NCBI GenBank assembly: GCA_024760905.1
Contig: CM045729.1
Location: forward strand, 46,337,080-46,401,079
DNA: 64,000 nt
Direction of reading: 5' to 3'
From: Plotosus lineatus
Taxonomy: Eukaryota; Chordata; Actinopteri; Siluriformes; Plotosidae
Within the stretch, counting starts at the first letter, position 1; each line of letters opens with the position of its first letter. The notes beneath the pieces were generated by a model that saw only the letters and a list, made by a program, of their open reading frames with translations, was not told the origin of the DNA and made no database searches. Below, one piece after another: positions 1 through 12,835 of the stretch. The position numbers were made by a program, and so were the translations under genes.

Positions 1-225
1 AACAGGTCACCAGTCTATTGCAGCAGCAACACACACAACCTTTCACACTCACACACCAAATCAATTTAAAACAGCCAATTATCCGAATGTTCATGTCTTT
101 GGACTGTAGGGAGAAACCCATGCATCCACAAGAGAATGCTCTCGCCGAGCTTATGACTTAAACCCCAGACTTTTATTACAATTGAGGCGAATGTTGTAAC
201 CACCACACCAGCGTACTGCCCCCTT
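1..225 (-). mobile_element. degenerate SINE of the GGCACGGTGG type, cut by window
   Basis: Minus-strand fragment: CATGTCTTTGGACTGTAGGG and the Pol III head complement ending near 225. The 3' tail lies before the window. Confidence 0.7.
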
Positions 226-2309
226 TTAATACCACTTTCTCACCGATGCAACTTTCAGGTGGATTCTTATGGTACCTCGAGCAGGAACATCCTGTGGTGT
301 CGGTGCGAAAAAATTGGAATGCTTTCTCACATTGGCCACCTTCTTCAACAATAGCTGAGGTGAAGATTCATAGCCTTTTTGTATCATGGAGAAAAAAACG
401 TATCATCATCGTGAACATTGTATGGTCACCGCCAGGGATACGGTGCTTGTTGATGTTCACACATTGTTCAGAGTGGTCATGTTGTCGGTAGTGTCACGTT
501 GTTCCATGGAAATGACACATCTTTGGCCTTCTAGCAGAAATGCACCAGGAAAATCAAACGTGATCGAAAAAGTAGCTGCAGAAACCTGCAGTGCTAATGG
601 CTGTTTGTGTTTGTGCAACTTGTGATACAGGTGACAATGAATGCATGTTCTGCGGAAGCAATTCTGTGCATTTCCACGGGTCAAGTTGCGTCGATGAGAA
701 ACGGCTATAAATCAAATAACTCATTATTTCATCATTATAGGTGTTATTGATGTCATTATTATAATACTTATAAGTTCCCATTGTAATTCACATGTCAGTG
801 TTAAATGGTCATTTTTTTCTGTATTTATTTCTTGGAGTGTACTTGAAACAAAACTGTTGTCAGACTCATAGGTTTCAGCAGCACTTCAAGTCATCTTCAG
901 GTTTTGTGATATAATGAATTTATTGCTGTATTGGCCTTCCTTTCCTCACTGTGTTGAAGTGAGTCATATCAAAGCATCTGGCTTCATCTCTTTTTCAACT
1001 GTTTCTGTTATTGCCTCTGAAGTTTTGACAGTATTTGAAAGTTTCTCTAGTCTTTCCCTCCACTTCAAGTAGTTTTTTTTAGATCTTTTTTCTCTTTTGA
1101 GAGTGTAACGACTGTCACTGTGGTATGATCTGTGATGGAACTGCCTGTATTAGCACATAATAGAGAGCTCTTCACACAGGATACACACATTTCAGCCTTC
1201 CTCTCAGCAACCCAGCAACAGCAACAATGTACTAAATCCCACTTAAATGACAAGCAGTGATTGGCTTTTGAAAACTGGTAGGAAAAAATCTCTTGCTGGT
1301 CTGGTTGGTATCAATTGTGAAACATTGGAGGGAAATGATGCCATTGGTCAGGAATTGGTTTTGTAGCAGAAAGTAGACGAGAATGTTGTGAATTAGATGG
1401 AAAGTGTTTAGTTCAGTAGCAAAAAGATCATTGTTACAATAATGTGTCTTGTGACATTGCTTTGGGGTAATTACAGCTGCCCCATATGGTCCTGCACCAT
1501 ACCCATGTGATTCACCTCACCTTCATGGGGCTGTTTGACACACAGCATGACGAATACAGATCAAGGCAGCAGTGAGCAGATAAAATAAACAGCATGGAGG
1601 CATCTACTGTCCCCTTTTTATCCTTCAGAAGGCATTCCAGGAATGCATCTTTAATTGAGTCCTGATATCCAGGCTTGGAATCGAGCAAGGGGACGGGTGT
1701 TAGGAGCATAATGGTTGTCTGTTTTTCTGTGTTATCAGCTCATACAGAAACCTAATAACAGAAAACAACAAAATTTTTGTTGTGTTTTGTTTTGTTTTTG
1801 CTACACCTTGTAACGAGAATTTTTTTCCACTGGTCTTTTTTCCACTATAGAACTGTCCAAATGGGGGTTTTGGTGTGTAAATTGGCGCCAGCAAAAACAA
1901 ACAGTACTGCAATTGGCACCTTCAGCGTTGTACACAGAGAAATCACAGAGCAAGCAAAATCTAAAATAGTCTGTTTTACTTGTGACAGTTGCATGTTGTT
2001 GGGTTATTCCTCAACTTGAACAAACACTTAAGTTTCATTTCTCAAAAATCAGCGCAGTCAGTTCTTTTAACGCCCAATATTTTAGATTTCAATCCATCTC
2101 AGTCTGCAGATTTTTTCATCAGTAATTTTATTACAGCCACTGTGAGCTGGTTAAACCCCAGTTGGATAAAAACATAATGCTCATTGAAGCACCTTCTCCA
2201 TGTTGGATTTACTAGTTATCTCTCAACATTTCTGTCTCCTGTTACTGGTTTATGCTTCTGAATCTGCTGAGGAAATTGTTTTAACTGGTCTACCAATAAT
2301 CTCATCCCC

Positions 2310-2375
2310 CAAGTCAAGTCTGTTGGGCTTTTTACACCCGAGCCATAGTGGCTCATCAGGTGCATCCAATAAGAT
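2310..2375 (-). mobile_element. 3' fragment of ACCCGAGCC-tail SINE
   Basis: Only the last ~65 bp (CAAGTCTGTTGGGCTTTTTA, GAGCCATAGTGGCTCATCAGG) of the family at 21270 and 45462 is present. Confidence 0.7.
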
Positions 2376-2521
2376 TGCAGGATTGACTTACCAGGATTGC
2401 AGGATACACGTACCTCCTTGTCATCCACAGCGATCACCATCCAATCATGGGTGTCTGTGAGCTCATTTGTACTTTCCCCCAAAGAGTGACCCAAGGTAGG
2501 CCTGCACAGCAGTTTATAAAG

Positions 2522-3308
2522 CAGTGGTTCTTAACCTTGTTGGCGGTACTGAACCCCACCAGTTTCATATGCTTATTCACCGAACCCTTCTTTAGTGAAA
2601 AATAAAATATGATTTTTTTTTTCAAATTCAAGACATCGGTATATGTTTTTACTGGGGCACCAAAATGAACCGTGCATTAACACCACTGTGTTCAAAGAAC
2701 AAAACCAATACAATGCATGAACTCCCCATCACAACTACTTACATTTTTATGTGAGGTGCGCATCTGAGTGCGAGCGCGCGCGTGCATCTGTATGTGTGTG
2801 TATTTGTTTTATTTACATCTTATACATTATTTTTTAATGTTTAATCGTTATTATAAGCATTTATAGTATTGAATATGTATTTATTGATATTATAGGTACA
2901 TATACATGTATGGAAACGTCAGTCAGCACAGGGTTGATCCGACTTTGCAAATCATGCAGATAGGACGCCGACTAATATCACGTTCCGTTATATATGTGAA
3001 TCCATGTTGTACATATTCGTCCGACCACTTTCTTTTTTTTTTTACTCAACATAGTATGGATTAAAAAATTGAGAAAGAAATCACACGACGTACCATCACA
3101 ACAGTCACAATTCGACTACTGAGCGCACCAAATTTCTTGCAGCACAGCTTGGCCAAGCAATGTAGCGTGATCACCTGCAGCCAGTGATGGCCAAGCGGGA
3201 TGTGTCGTTATGAATATGAGTCAGGTGTGTGTCTTGACCTCCGCAGAACCCCTGAGACTGACTCACCGAACCCCTAGGGTTCGATCGAACCCAAGTTAGG
3301 AACCACTG
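2522..3308. mobile_element. non-autonomous hAT element, CAGTGGTTCTTAACC ends
   Basis: 787 bp with inverted ends CAGTGGTTCTTAACCTT and, at the right, GGAACCACTG. The flanking 8-bp duplication is TTATAAAG (2514-2521) / TTGTAAAG (3309-3316), one mismatch. hAT transposases make 8-bp duplications, and these ends are typical of the Charlie-type group. No transposase frame remains. Its interior (about 2720-2975) resembles the interior of the TA-family element at 54853-55352. Confidence 0.88.
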
Positions 3309-5619
3309 TTGTAAAGAGATGGGTGGGTGTTATGGAAAGGGCATGCATATGATGGAGAAATCAATGAAGAAGAGGTGAATGCTTGCAGCCCTCCACTGTT
3401 GGTGGTCATATGATAGGGAGGGAATTGGATAACACTAAATTAGAGGGGGGGGATCCTCCCACAAAAATCTCATAGACCATCATACAGCGGTAAACGGCAG
3501 CTTTAGAAGTCAATGGATATCTAGCAATCTTGGTGGCTGGTTGCATGTTTTCCCCTCCGGCTGTTTCATATCTACTGAAATGAGATAAAAGCATATTTTC
3601 CATGGTTTTTTTTTTTGGTCTAAGCAGTCTTTTCATATATTGTGTCTAATTCTAATACTTGACTGACCGATGGAACCAGATGAGACTGGCTCGTTTAGCT
3701 GGAGGAGTTAAGCTGTTGGCAATTTCTATTTCATGTCACAGTGATTTCCGTCCTTCCGAGAGACATCTGTATTAATGACATATCTCCAGCTGAAACTATT
3801 CATAACATCTGGTGGTATTTAATAAAGATAACTTGAAAGTGATCTAAGTTTAAACTGGATAAAGGTGGCATGTCAAGCAAAAGTGCAATGACAATGCCAT
3901 GCTTCAAGTGCACACTCGAGCTGGAGAAACTCCATAGTGTGTAGATGCTGGTTGAAAATTTCAGATCAAAATTATTCAATTGCTATGAATTAGGATGTAA
4001 TGACAAAATCGCGCCTAGTAATATATACTGTACACAGTTTAAGAGCTCAACAATTGCACTAGAGCCAGATACTCCGATTAGTGTTTCACACAAACATCTC
4101 AGCAAAGTCAATACTTTGCCACTAGTACACAAGCTCTAACTTCTCTTGGAAAGAACTAAAGACCTGCAATCAAAGAGGTAAAGACATGCAAATCTCCAAG
4201 CTTGGATTGAGAGTGTCAATGATTCACAAAAGTACTTCAGGGAACCCAGAACATGGAAAATCAAGCAGATTCCTGGATGAGTGCTATCATATCGGCAGGT
4301 CGGAGGCTTTCCATCAGAAGCAAGTTATAATGACAAAAGCTTGTAGGATGTGGAGGCTTGTGGTTGCTATGGCATTAAGAAAATTCTGTAACAGCGTAGA
4401 TGATTTGGGCATAGAAATGGTGTGTGCCGGATCTGAGCACAAAGATAAGGATTTATAGAATTTGAATGTGTGTGCGGGAAAAACCGAATTTGATGATGTG
4501 TGGTGTGTCTCCCTATCCACTGTTGTTAAGTTTGAACTCGCCAGAATGTTGCCTGTGTTACCTGTGTTTTATAAGATACAAACGAAGCCTGTGGAAATGG
4601 AAGACACAAAAAAAAAAAAAAAAAGCAAAAAGAAAGAACAGTAAAACCAGCAAGCATTGGGGGAAAAAACAATGAAAAAAATGGACCAAGGCCTGGAGTA
4701 TGAGCTCTGTTTACCATGACTGTGTGTTGACAGAAGTAGTCCGGTATTCTCTAGAAGTGATAGAAATCTTGAGTAAATACACAGCCTGGAGGTGTGTCGG
4801 ATCAGCATGGCACAGATTTTTCTATCAAACTACCTCGTTCTGCAGAGGGGAAATCTAGCCTTCACTCCTCTACCCGGGTCAGCGTTGGGCTTTCCATTCT
4901 TATACTGATCTCCGCTACACCGAGCTCTGCCCCGCAGCAGGACAGAACAATTCTGTATTCCTGCATTTAATCATGAGAGATTCGGAACGATTCTTCTATC
5001 TGTCATTACACACTACCAGCTTCCTGATGATAGTCTGCCATTTGCAAATCATTTTATTCACAAACATATATATATATATACACACACACCTGGAGGAGCT
5101 GCTGTTAAGTTTTCACAAAATCATGAAACCATCAAGCTTGTTTGTTAGAAGTTGTTTGTCCGTGGAGCAATGATTATATGAATTTATTGTCTACTTCCTT
5201 CCCAGACTGTCAGAACAAGATACTTTACAGGTAATATTTTGTTCCCCAAGCTACATTCAGCATAATGTGTCTACACACATACAACAGCCTCTGGTCCTTA
5301 AATGAGTTTAATGCTGCATTATATTCAATGTTGCAGGCAACGCAAGGTAAAAGGGATATTCCCTTGAGAATAGATCCACTGTGACATGCTTTGTGCCCTG
5401 TGGGATGATTTATAATTCTATAAGGTACAGCTAAATATTTTTACATCAGGTCTCAGTGAATGGTTGTTATGGGACAGGCAGAGGGACATAAGGACACACC
5501 TCCAAGAATTCAGCTAGTAGCAATCCTCCATTTGGTCTCGGACTCTGGATTAAAATATCCTGGAGACCAACATTATCTCAACTTTATTTTGTCATTCCCA
5601 CTCATTTGTTTGTCAAACC

Positions 5620-5741
5620 GCTTAATCATGTTAGGGTTGCAGGGCGGTCAAAGCCTATGCCAGCTGATACAGGGTGAACACAGACTGCACCCTAAAGAGT
5701 TTGCCAGACCATCGCAGGGCAATACACTACACAAACACACG

Positions 5742-5792
<51 letters not shown>

Positions 5793-6018
5793 CAATTCTC
5801 TCTCACACTTACACCTCAGAACAATTACGCACAATCAGTTGGCCTACTGTGCATATCCTTTGACTGTGGGAGGAAACCTGAGTACCTGGAGAAAACCCTC
5901 GCAAAGCATGCGAGAACACGCAAACTGTGCACAGAAATGCCCTTGTTGAGCCTGGTACTCAAACAGATAACCTCTTGCTGTGAAGCAGACGCAGGCTAAC
6001 CAGTACGCCACTGACACC
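5620..6018 (-). mobile_element. SINE of the GGCACGGTGG type with embedded CA array
   Basis: Minus-strand copy. CCTTTGACTGTGGGAGGAAACC and the head complement CAGGCTAACCAGTACGCCACTG are clear; a (CA)n array (5733-5792) has expanded inside it. The 3' end is at the AACCGCTTAATCATGTTAGGG region. Confidence 0.75.
5733..5792. repeat. (CA)n microsatellite
   Basis: CA units with one TATA interruption, inside a SINE. Confidence 0.95.
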
Positions 6019-6068
6019 CCCCTCCCCCCCCACGCCTATTTTCTGTTGTTTATATTCTATAGGCTGGG

Positions 6069-6424
6069 GGGGGGGGCGGCAGTGGTGGTCTAGTGGTATA
6101 GGGCGCTGGATCGCTGATCCAAAGGTTGGGGGTTCGAGTCCCACTCTGCACAAGGTTGTCACTGTCCCCCCCAGTGCAGCTAACTGGGTTATCAAAGGCA
6201 GGCCATGTCTGTCACTGTCTATGGTGAGAGGCATGTAAAAGAACCATTGCTGACTTTCGTAAAGAGTAGCTTCAAAGTCATCAGCGTGTTTCTGTCCCTT
6301 GCTAAAAGGGTTGTGACAGGAAGGGGATCCGACGTAAAAACCTATGCCAAATCAAACGTGTGAATCGGATGATTCGCTGTGGCGACTCCCGAGTAAAAGG
6401 GAAAAAGCAGAAAGGAAGACAGAC
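6069..6424 (+). mobile_element. two-tailed SINE family, RTE-type tail
   Basis: A full-length copy with a perfect 17-bp target duplication (6052-6068 and 6425-6441, ATATTCTATAGGCTGGG). The head is tRNA-derived: an A-box-like TGGTCTAGTGG and a perfect B box GGTTCGAGTCC. The body runs to the GTGTTTC at about 6286-6292. The 132-bp tail (6293-6424) ends in GATTCGCTGTGGCGAC and a purine-rich terminus, as in the LINE copies at 27857-28227 and 51913-52570. Confidence 0.93.
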
Positions 6425-6727
6425 ATATTCTATAGGCTGGGCCATATCGTTCACCCAGAGCAGAGCTTATAATGTACAAGCACACAGACTGAATTAAAGT
6501 ATGTTCTCAGATTGACCCCAAAATTGAACGAAGGGTTCACTATCCAAAGCTACTCCTGTGATAGAACGTCTCTAAGTAACTATAGTCATCCTGCTAACAA
6601 ACATTCTGCTAACAAGAACACAACATTTCACTGTTAAAGGTGCTGAGATGGTGATTGTTCCGGGGAGACGCCCAGGGCAGAGGGATATTGAGCATAAATC
6701 TGAAGCATAACTGAAAATTTTAAAAAG

Positions 6728-7082
6728 AGGGCAGTGGTGGCCTGGTGGTAGAGGGCGCTGAATCGCTGAATCGCAAAGGTTGGGGGTTCGAGTCCCACGC
6801 TCCACAAAGTTGTCACTGCCCCCTAGTGAAGCTAACTGGGTTATCAAAGGCGGGCCATGTCTCTCACCGTCTATGGTGAGAGGTTCATGTAAAAGAACTG
6901 TTGCTGACTTTGTTAAAGAGGAGCTGCATAGTCGTCAGCGTGTTTCTGCCCCTTGCTAAAGGGTTGTTTCAGGAAGGGCATCCGACGTAAAAACCTATGC
7001 CAAATCAAACATTCAAATCAGATGATTCTCTGTGGCGACCCCTGAAAAAAGGAAAATAAGCCGAAAGAAGAAGAAGAAGAAG
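6728..7082 (+). mobile_element. two-tailed SINE family, RTE-type tail
   Basis: Second full-length copy, 0.3 kb after the first. It has the tRNA-like head with B box, the body, and a tail ending in GCTGTGGCGACCCCTGAAA and an (AAG)n terminus. Imperfect flanking repeats (AACTGAAAATTTTA at 6709 on, AACTGAAAAACTTA at 7083 on) look like a target duplication with two differences. Confidence 0.9.
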
Positions 7083-8759
7083 AACTGAAAAACTTAAGAC
7101 AGATTTTGATTATTATTGTCACAACTTAACAAAACTCTCTCATTCCTATTCTCACGCTAGCCAGCACAAGAATTCTCATCAATTTCTGAATATTGATTCC
7201 TGGCACATTCGACTGTGTTCCATGGTGCATAATATCATGACTGTTGGTATGCGTTGTATATTTAAAGACACCTACTGGATGAATTCCTGCATGGACATGG
7301 TTACAGATTTAAAGTTACAGAAATACAAACTCAAACCATAAAATGAATACTTGAATGTCGGTCTAAAAATTGGGATAAAACACATTTCCATCCTGTACAG
7401 TTCCTTTAAATCTCTCTTCCAAACCACAAACAGTCCTACTGTTGCCACGGTTACAGTTTGGCGAATCAACCAATTTGTTTTCCTCCATTAGAGAGCTGGA
7501 ACTATAGACATGAGCAGCCAAGGAAAGCCAGAGTCGGCTTACTATCCAATTTACCTACAGCTATTACTGTAGTGCCCAGTTGTCCCTTCTGTCTTTCACT
7601 CCCCTCCGGACTGGACAGCTTGGACGCGGCTGTATTGTGTGCTTACGTGAATTAAAGCCTGTTGATAGATGGTGATAATGTTCCTGGTTGGTTTTACTGC
7701 ATTGCATTGCTGATCACATCTCACAACAGCAAGCACTCATTATAGTTCAGGATTGTTAATGATGACTGAAGCAGATTTATTTTACTCCGAGCGATGTCTG
7801 CTAGCTTAGTCATAAAATTGTTCCACTTTACCGCTTGAGTTTATATCATACATTTTTCTTTAGTTGCGGACAATGTGCAGAAATATGGAATGCTTCTGTA
7901 TCAGCATGACACAAATGTTTATATGTGAATGAATGCTGGGTCATAGCACTCGCACCCTCCAGACACACACTTGCGCACATTATATGCAAGAAGAAACTGT
8001 CTCTCACACACAGAGTTCACTCATCCATGGCCATCATTTCCAGTTCTACCCAGCAGCACTCCACAATAACAACCCCTCCTTTCCCCTGGAGCTACAGACA
8101 GCTCAGGTTCCAATACATGACCCAGTTACGGCACTTTTTTTTTTTTTTTTTTTGCCGTAGTTCAGAAAGGAACCCCTCCGTGCACTGAGCTGCCAGTTTT
8201 TCTGCACTCACAAACATGAATTAATGAATGCAGACAAAAGGCTGATGGTGTTAGGTTTACTCGAGCGTACACAGTGCAGTGCAGTGCAGAGTCTTGGTAA
8301 GGGTCTGTTGTACAGACTATGTAGGCGAATGAGGTCAGCTTAGGTCACACTAAGACATTAAGATACACTTTTCCACAAGGCGTCAGTGCAGGAAAATTTC
8401 TGAGTGGGTAAGGGTATGTTGGGGTTGCTAAACAGATCCATTACTGCAGGCGAAAGCACAGACAGCAGAGACAAGCTGACCCATTAATGCAGGTGAGGCA
8501 TGTGATATGCTATATGTTCACACAGTGTTTGATCGCGACTATGTTTGTGTGCACAGATGTGAGAAGGTCATGTCCTAAAGAGAATTCATGTAACCTAGCC
8601 AAGTCCGTTGATGAGGAAGGAAGGAGAGTTTGAGTCCAGCCTGCTTCCTTAATGTAGTGTTGCAAGTTCTATAGGACTTGTATTATGTATTTATTCTTGC
8701 CTGCTAAAGAAAACGAAACAATTAGTACAGAAATACACTGGTCAGACTTCAATAAAATG

Positions 8760-8960
8760 TCAGACTCTAATAGTTTGTTGAAACTATTACAGTTCATATA
8801 TTCCATGGAATCTTTGCTTTAGTTGGTCTGGACAAGGCTCAGCAACATTGTGTCAATAAAGTTAAGTACCAAATTGACCAGAGTATTCTATCAGTAGACG
8901 TTTCCTTCTCTGATGGCACAGATATAAAATGAAGGCTTTTGGAGTGTCTAGATTTTGACT
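8760..8960 (+). mobile_element. older remnant related to 51480-51790
   Basis: Shares ACAAGGCTCAGCAACATT and following sequence with the remnant at 51480-51790. Too degraded to read protein. Confidence 0.45.
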
Positions 8961-9153
8961 CTCATTTGACTCATAATCCGAGTGGTAGCTCGTCTAACGA
9001 GTGTCCCTTATAATGATTTTTCCATGACTCAAGCTTCGAACACACCAAAAATCTGCTCCATCCAACGAGCAAAAATTCAATTTACGAGCTCTCCTCAAAA
9101 TTGCTTTTCAGGGCCGATTAGCCTCATATTCTTCCTTCGAGAACGCCTTGTCA

Positions 9154-9262
9154 CAGTGCTTCTCAATTATTTTCTGTGATGCCCCTCTAGGAACAAGAAG
9201 AAGGAAAAAAAAAACATCCCGCCCCAGACATCACACCGCTCCCCACTATTTGAGAAGCACTG
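9154..9262. mobile_element. minimal hAT element, CAGTGCTTCTCAA ends
   Basis: 109 bp with ends CAGTGCTTCTCAATTATT and TATTTGAGAAGCACTG. The flanking GCCTTGTC / GCCTTGTG is an approximate 8-bp duplication offset by one base. It is a deletion derivative of the element at 18318-18946. Confidence 0.8.
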
Positions 9263-9525
9263 GCCTTGTGGGAGCTGTGGACAGCTCGCCTGGCCATCGG
9301 AGGGCAGAAGCACGCTGATGGTTTTGCAGCTACTCTCGTTGAAAGTCAGCAATGGTTCTTTTACATGAACCTCACACCATAGACAGTTGAGAGACATGGC
9401 CGGCCTTTGATAACCCAGTTAGCTGCACTGGGGGTGACAGGGACAACCTGTGGTAGCAGGGCTTGAACCCCCAACCTTAGGATCAGTGATCCAGCACCTA
9501 TACCACTAGGTCGCCACTTCCCCCA
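9263..9525 (-). mobile_element. two-tailed SINE family, L2-type tail, partial
   Basis: Minus-strand copy. The B box complement and the body are clear, and the tail begins with the CGATGGCCAGGCGAGCTGTCC segment of the L2-type tail (with substitutions) but stops after ~30 bp, directly beside the small hAT element at 9154-9262. The 3' tail is therefore truncated or was lost. Confidence 0.8.
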
Positions 9526-10069
9526 TATTGATTTGTTTGTTACTTCTTTGAAAACATAATTTAAAGTGACACCAATAACTCAAAATTAGTTACTTCCTCC
9601 TTAATACCCACTTTACTGTGATGGGTCACATATTTAAATGTATACGTATGTATAAGCAGGTGCATATGCACTGCAAACATGCATGCCTGAAAAAGGCACA
9701 GATGCAGACATGTACATAGGCATGAAACAGATGTACAGAATGGTTGCGTTATGTTAGAGGAGAAGGAGAAGGGACAGTGTGTAACACAAGCCGAGGCCAG
9801 CTGGTCCATATAGCTCAATCTTTCTCTCAGCTCGACTCCCTTTAAGCTCTGTGTGAAGAGGCCCATTGGATGGCGTGTGTTAACCTCGAGTCTAGGACAG
9901 GTCCAGGCTTGTCCCACTGGAGAGCTGTGACTTCTTATTAAGTGTTCAGTCTCTGGGTCACTGTCTTGTGTTTTAGAGCCTTATATAGAGCTCTATTAAT
10001 CTCTGCATGGTGCCAGAAGCTGTGCAAGGAGCAGGCTGCTGTGAGGCATGAGACAGGAAGATGTAACCT

Positions 10070-10072
<3 letters not shown>

Positions 10073-10151
<79 letters not shown>
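10073..10151. repeat. (TG)n-(AG)n compound microsatellite
   Basis: About 27 TG units passing directly into about 12 AG units. Confidence 0.97.
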
Positions 10152-10406
10152 CCATGCATATTCAGGTGTCGATCTGTGTTTGTGTATGTGTCTGTTTATA
10201 GCACAGTTATTGCTCCTTCTCGGTCTGGGTATTGTGAGAAGCTGCACGTGTTGCTGCCAGACTTGCAGCTGGTCAGAAAAGTATAAATAGTTAAAGCATT
10301 ACAGCTAAGAGCTGTAGATTACTGGCTATTTGTTCTTTGATGCCTGATATTTTACCCCCTTCCTGAGCTCACACTATCTATTCCAGGCTCCTGTCAGCAG
10401 ACCACA

Positions 10407-10410
<4 letters not shown>

Positions 10411-10496
<86 letters not shown>
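10411..10496. repeat. (CT)n-(AT)n compound microsatellite
   Basis: About 22 CT units followed by about 21 AT units. Confidence 0.97.
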
Positions 10497-10498
<2 letters not shown>

Positions 10499-10509
10499 AC
10501 ACACACACA

Positions 10510-10585
10510 GGGATCCCTCACTTTCCGTGGTTAATGGGGACTGAGACCCCCCGCGACCGACGATTTTGGCGGAGTAGGATCGACA
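10510..10585. mobile_element. left arm of TA-family element (CAGGGATCCCTC)
   Basis: CAGGGATCCCTCACTTTCCG and GAGACCCCCCGCGACCGACG match the left end of 37274-37802; no right end was found nearby, so the copy is truncated. Confidence 0.75.
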
Positions 10586-12122
10586 GTCAGTTTAGGGTGG
10601 AGGAAAAATTGATTCAGTTACGTTTTTAATTCTTTAATGTGGTGAGATATGTACTGCTACACTGGCATCAGAATCAATGCTTTATTAATTTTAACTTTAT
10701 ATGTTGGAATTTGAGGTAGTGAAACACTGCTGTTCCTCGGTAGTCTATGCAGGTGACAAATTTTAAATAGTCACACATTGATAATTTTAAATGTAGTGAA
10801 AAAGCAAAAAAAAAAAAAAAAAACATATATGGAATCAGAATATGTTTCGATTGATGATACTTTCAGAATCACAATACAAATCGGATTGGAACTTATGCAC
10901 CTTGATAATCTTGTATTACGTGGTCCCTGCGGATTCCCATCCCTAATATTTACCAGATTAATGTCATTGTTAGTCAACAAAACCTGGAAATCTGAAGCAT
11001 CTTTATTGTAAGTGTTATTAGTGCTTGTTGCGTCATATAGGAAGTGATGTCACCCTCTAAAGGATGCAGCTGTCCAAGCTATTGGGTAGTTCTGGATTTA
11101 GTACCCATACATCAGTTCCATCTTTGATGGGATGAGTAACAGATTTAAGCCCTCCCATGAGAAATCACGTGTCGCTGTGCATGCATGAGTGTTTCGCCAC
11201 ACCTTGGGCATCTCTATAGACTCAATGAAGGCCTGTGGTGCCAGCCGCTGCATTTTGGAACGAAAAAGAAGAGTTAGCATGGAGAACACATGCGGAGCTA
11301 TTGAATGTGAAACATGACTGGGCATATGTTTGACTACCCAGGATGCCCTGGGAGATCAGTCTGACCCTGAGTGCCTCCTTTTAGGATGGCAGCTTATTTG
11401 ATTGCTCGTCTTTTTCCGTCTCCTTGTAACAAAAACTTGATTTTGCATTAACCTGGCATGTACTGAGGAAAGAAAGAATGAATACTGAGTGGAGTGAAAG
11501 TATGCTTGGGGATGAGAGAGCAGGGACTGGGACACAAAGAGGCATAAACAACAAAGGTATGAAATATGAATTAGAGAATTGCTATGCATGCTTACCTTCT
11601 CAGAGTGAGCAGATCACACAGACAGACAATTCCGTTGTAGAAGTCGGTCACACATCTTTTATAGAAGCATCCTGGAGCGCTCAGCACAGATCCCCCACGA
11701 AGCCCTGCTGTCTGGGTTTGAAACAATAACACTGCAGGTGGACTTATTCTGTACTTTTTGCTTGTATTTTCACAAATTGGAGCACTTATGCTTGGAAAAA
11801 AGACAGATGTCTTATCTCTGAAGTGTGCTTATGTATCAGAATGTAAGACTTTGTTTTCGACACTCAGACAGTGTCAACCAAACTACATTTAAAAAGAGCA
11901 CTTGGAGAGGGCAAACCTCCATCAAACCCAGCAGTGCCCCATGTGAAAGAAAATGTCAAAACTCCTCCTATCTCACAATTGTGAAGAATCTTATTAAAAA
12001 TTCATAGCTCCAGAATTTGATCCAAATTATCTCTGAAGTCTCATGAAGACTTCCTTGTCAAGAGCTTTACCGCTGCTGCAAATTTCATGTGCTATTCATA
12101 TTTAGCAAAAATATAAAGTACA

Positions 12123-12455
12123 CGGCGGCACGGTGGCGTAGTGGTTAGCACGTCCGCCTCACAGCAAGAAGGTCTGGGTTCGATTCCCAGCCTGGGTGTT
12201 TCTGTGTGGAGTTTGCATGTTCTCCCCGTGCTTGCATGGGTTTCCTCCGGGTGCTCCAGTTTCCTCCCACAATCCAAAGACATGCACGGTAGGTTAATTG
12301 GCCGTTCTAAATTGCCCGTAGGTTCGCATCGTGTAGAAGGCAATGGCAAACCACTGCACTAATCCTGCCGAGAAAACCTCCATGAAGATGATAACTTGGG
12401 CATTATCCTTCATGGTGGGTTGCTAATGGCCGTCCTGTGACTCAGGCACTAGATA
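12123..12455 (+). mobile_element. tRNA-derived SINE, GGCACGGTGGCGTAGTGG head
   Basis: Nearly complete copy of a widespread fish SINE type: A box TGGCGTAGTGGTTAGCAC, B box GGTTCGATTCC, then the GTGGAGTTTGCATGTTCTCC and CAAAGACATGCA segments typical of this group. The 3' end is around the AGATAGATAAA run. Confidence 0.85.
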
Positions 12456-12564
12456 GATAAAGCACACAGCACCTCCTACTGGGGCTGCTGTAACACCACA
12501 CTTCCAAAAAAACATTTTTTGTCTCACAGTGTTGATTCTGCTATTATTGTTTTAATCCTGCAAG

Positions 12565-12835
12565 AGAAATTATTACCTCTGCATTTAATCCATCCAAAGT
12601 GAGCACATGCACACGTGGAGCAGTGGGCTACCACAATCTTTGGGGGTCAGGTGCCTTACTCAAGGGCACTTCAGCCATGAAGGTAGAGGAAGGGAAGGTT
12701 CAGCTCACTCCCCCAGCACCCCCACACATTTTTCCTGTTGGCTTGGGAATCGAACCAGTGACCTTTCAATCCCAAAGATGCCTCTCTTACTATCAGGATG
12801 CAGCTGCCTCAAGCCACCAGCCCCAAATTGCTAAC
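12565..12835 (-). mobile_element. tRNA-derived SINE, TTAAATGCAGAGG-tail family
   Basis: Minus-strand copy: tail complement CCTCTGCATTTAATCCATCC, CTCAAGGGCACTTCAG, and B-box complement GGGAATCGAACCAG. The same family recurs at 49796-50135 (minus) and 51048-51305 (plus). Confidence 0.8.

Noticed and set aside
5460..5999. 179-residue plus-strand frame
   Set aside because: Runs through unannotated intron, an antisense SINE and a CA array; poly-His/Thr is a microsatellite product.
6085..6150. tRNA-like sequences with perfect B boxes (many places)
   Set aside because: They are heads of SINEs with multiple dispersed copies; no complete cloverleaf with intact acceptor stem was found.
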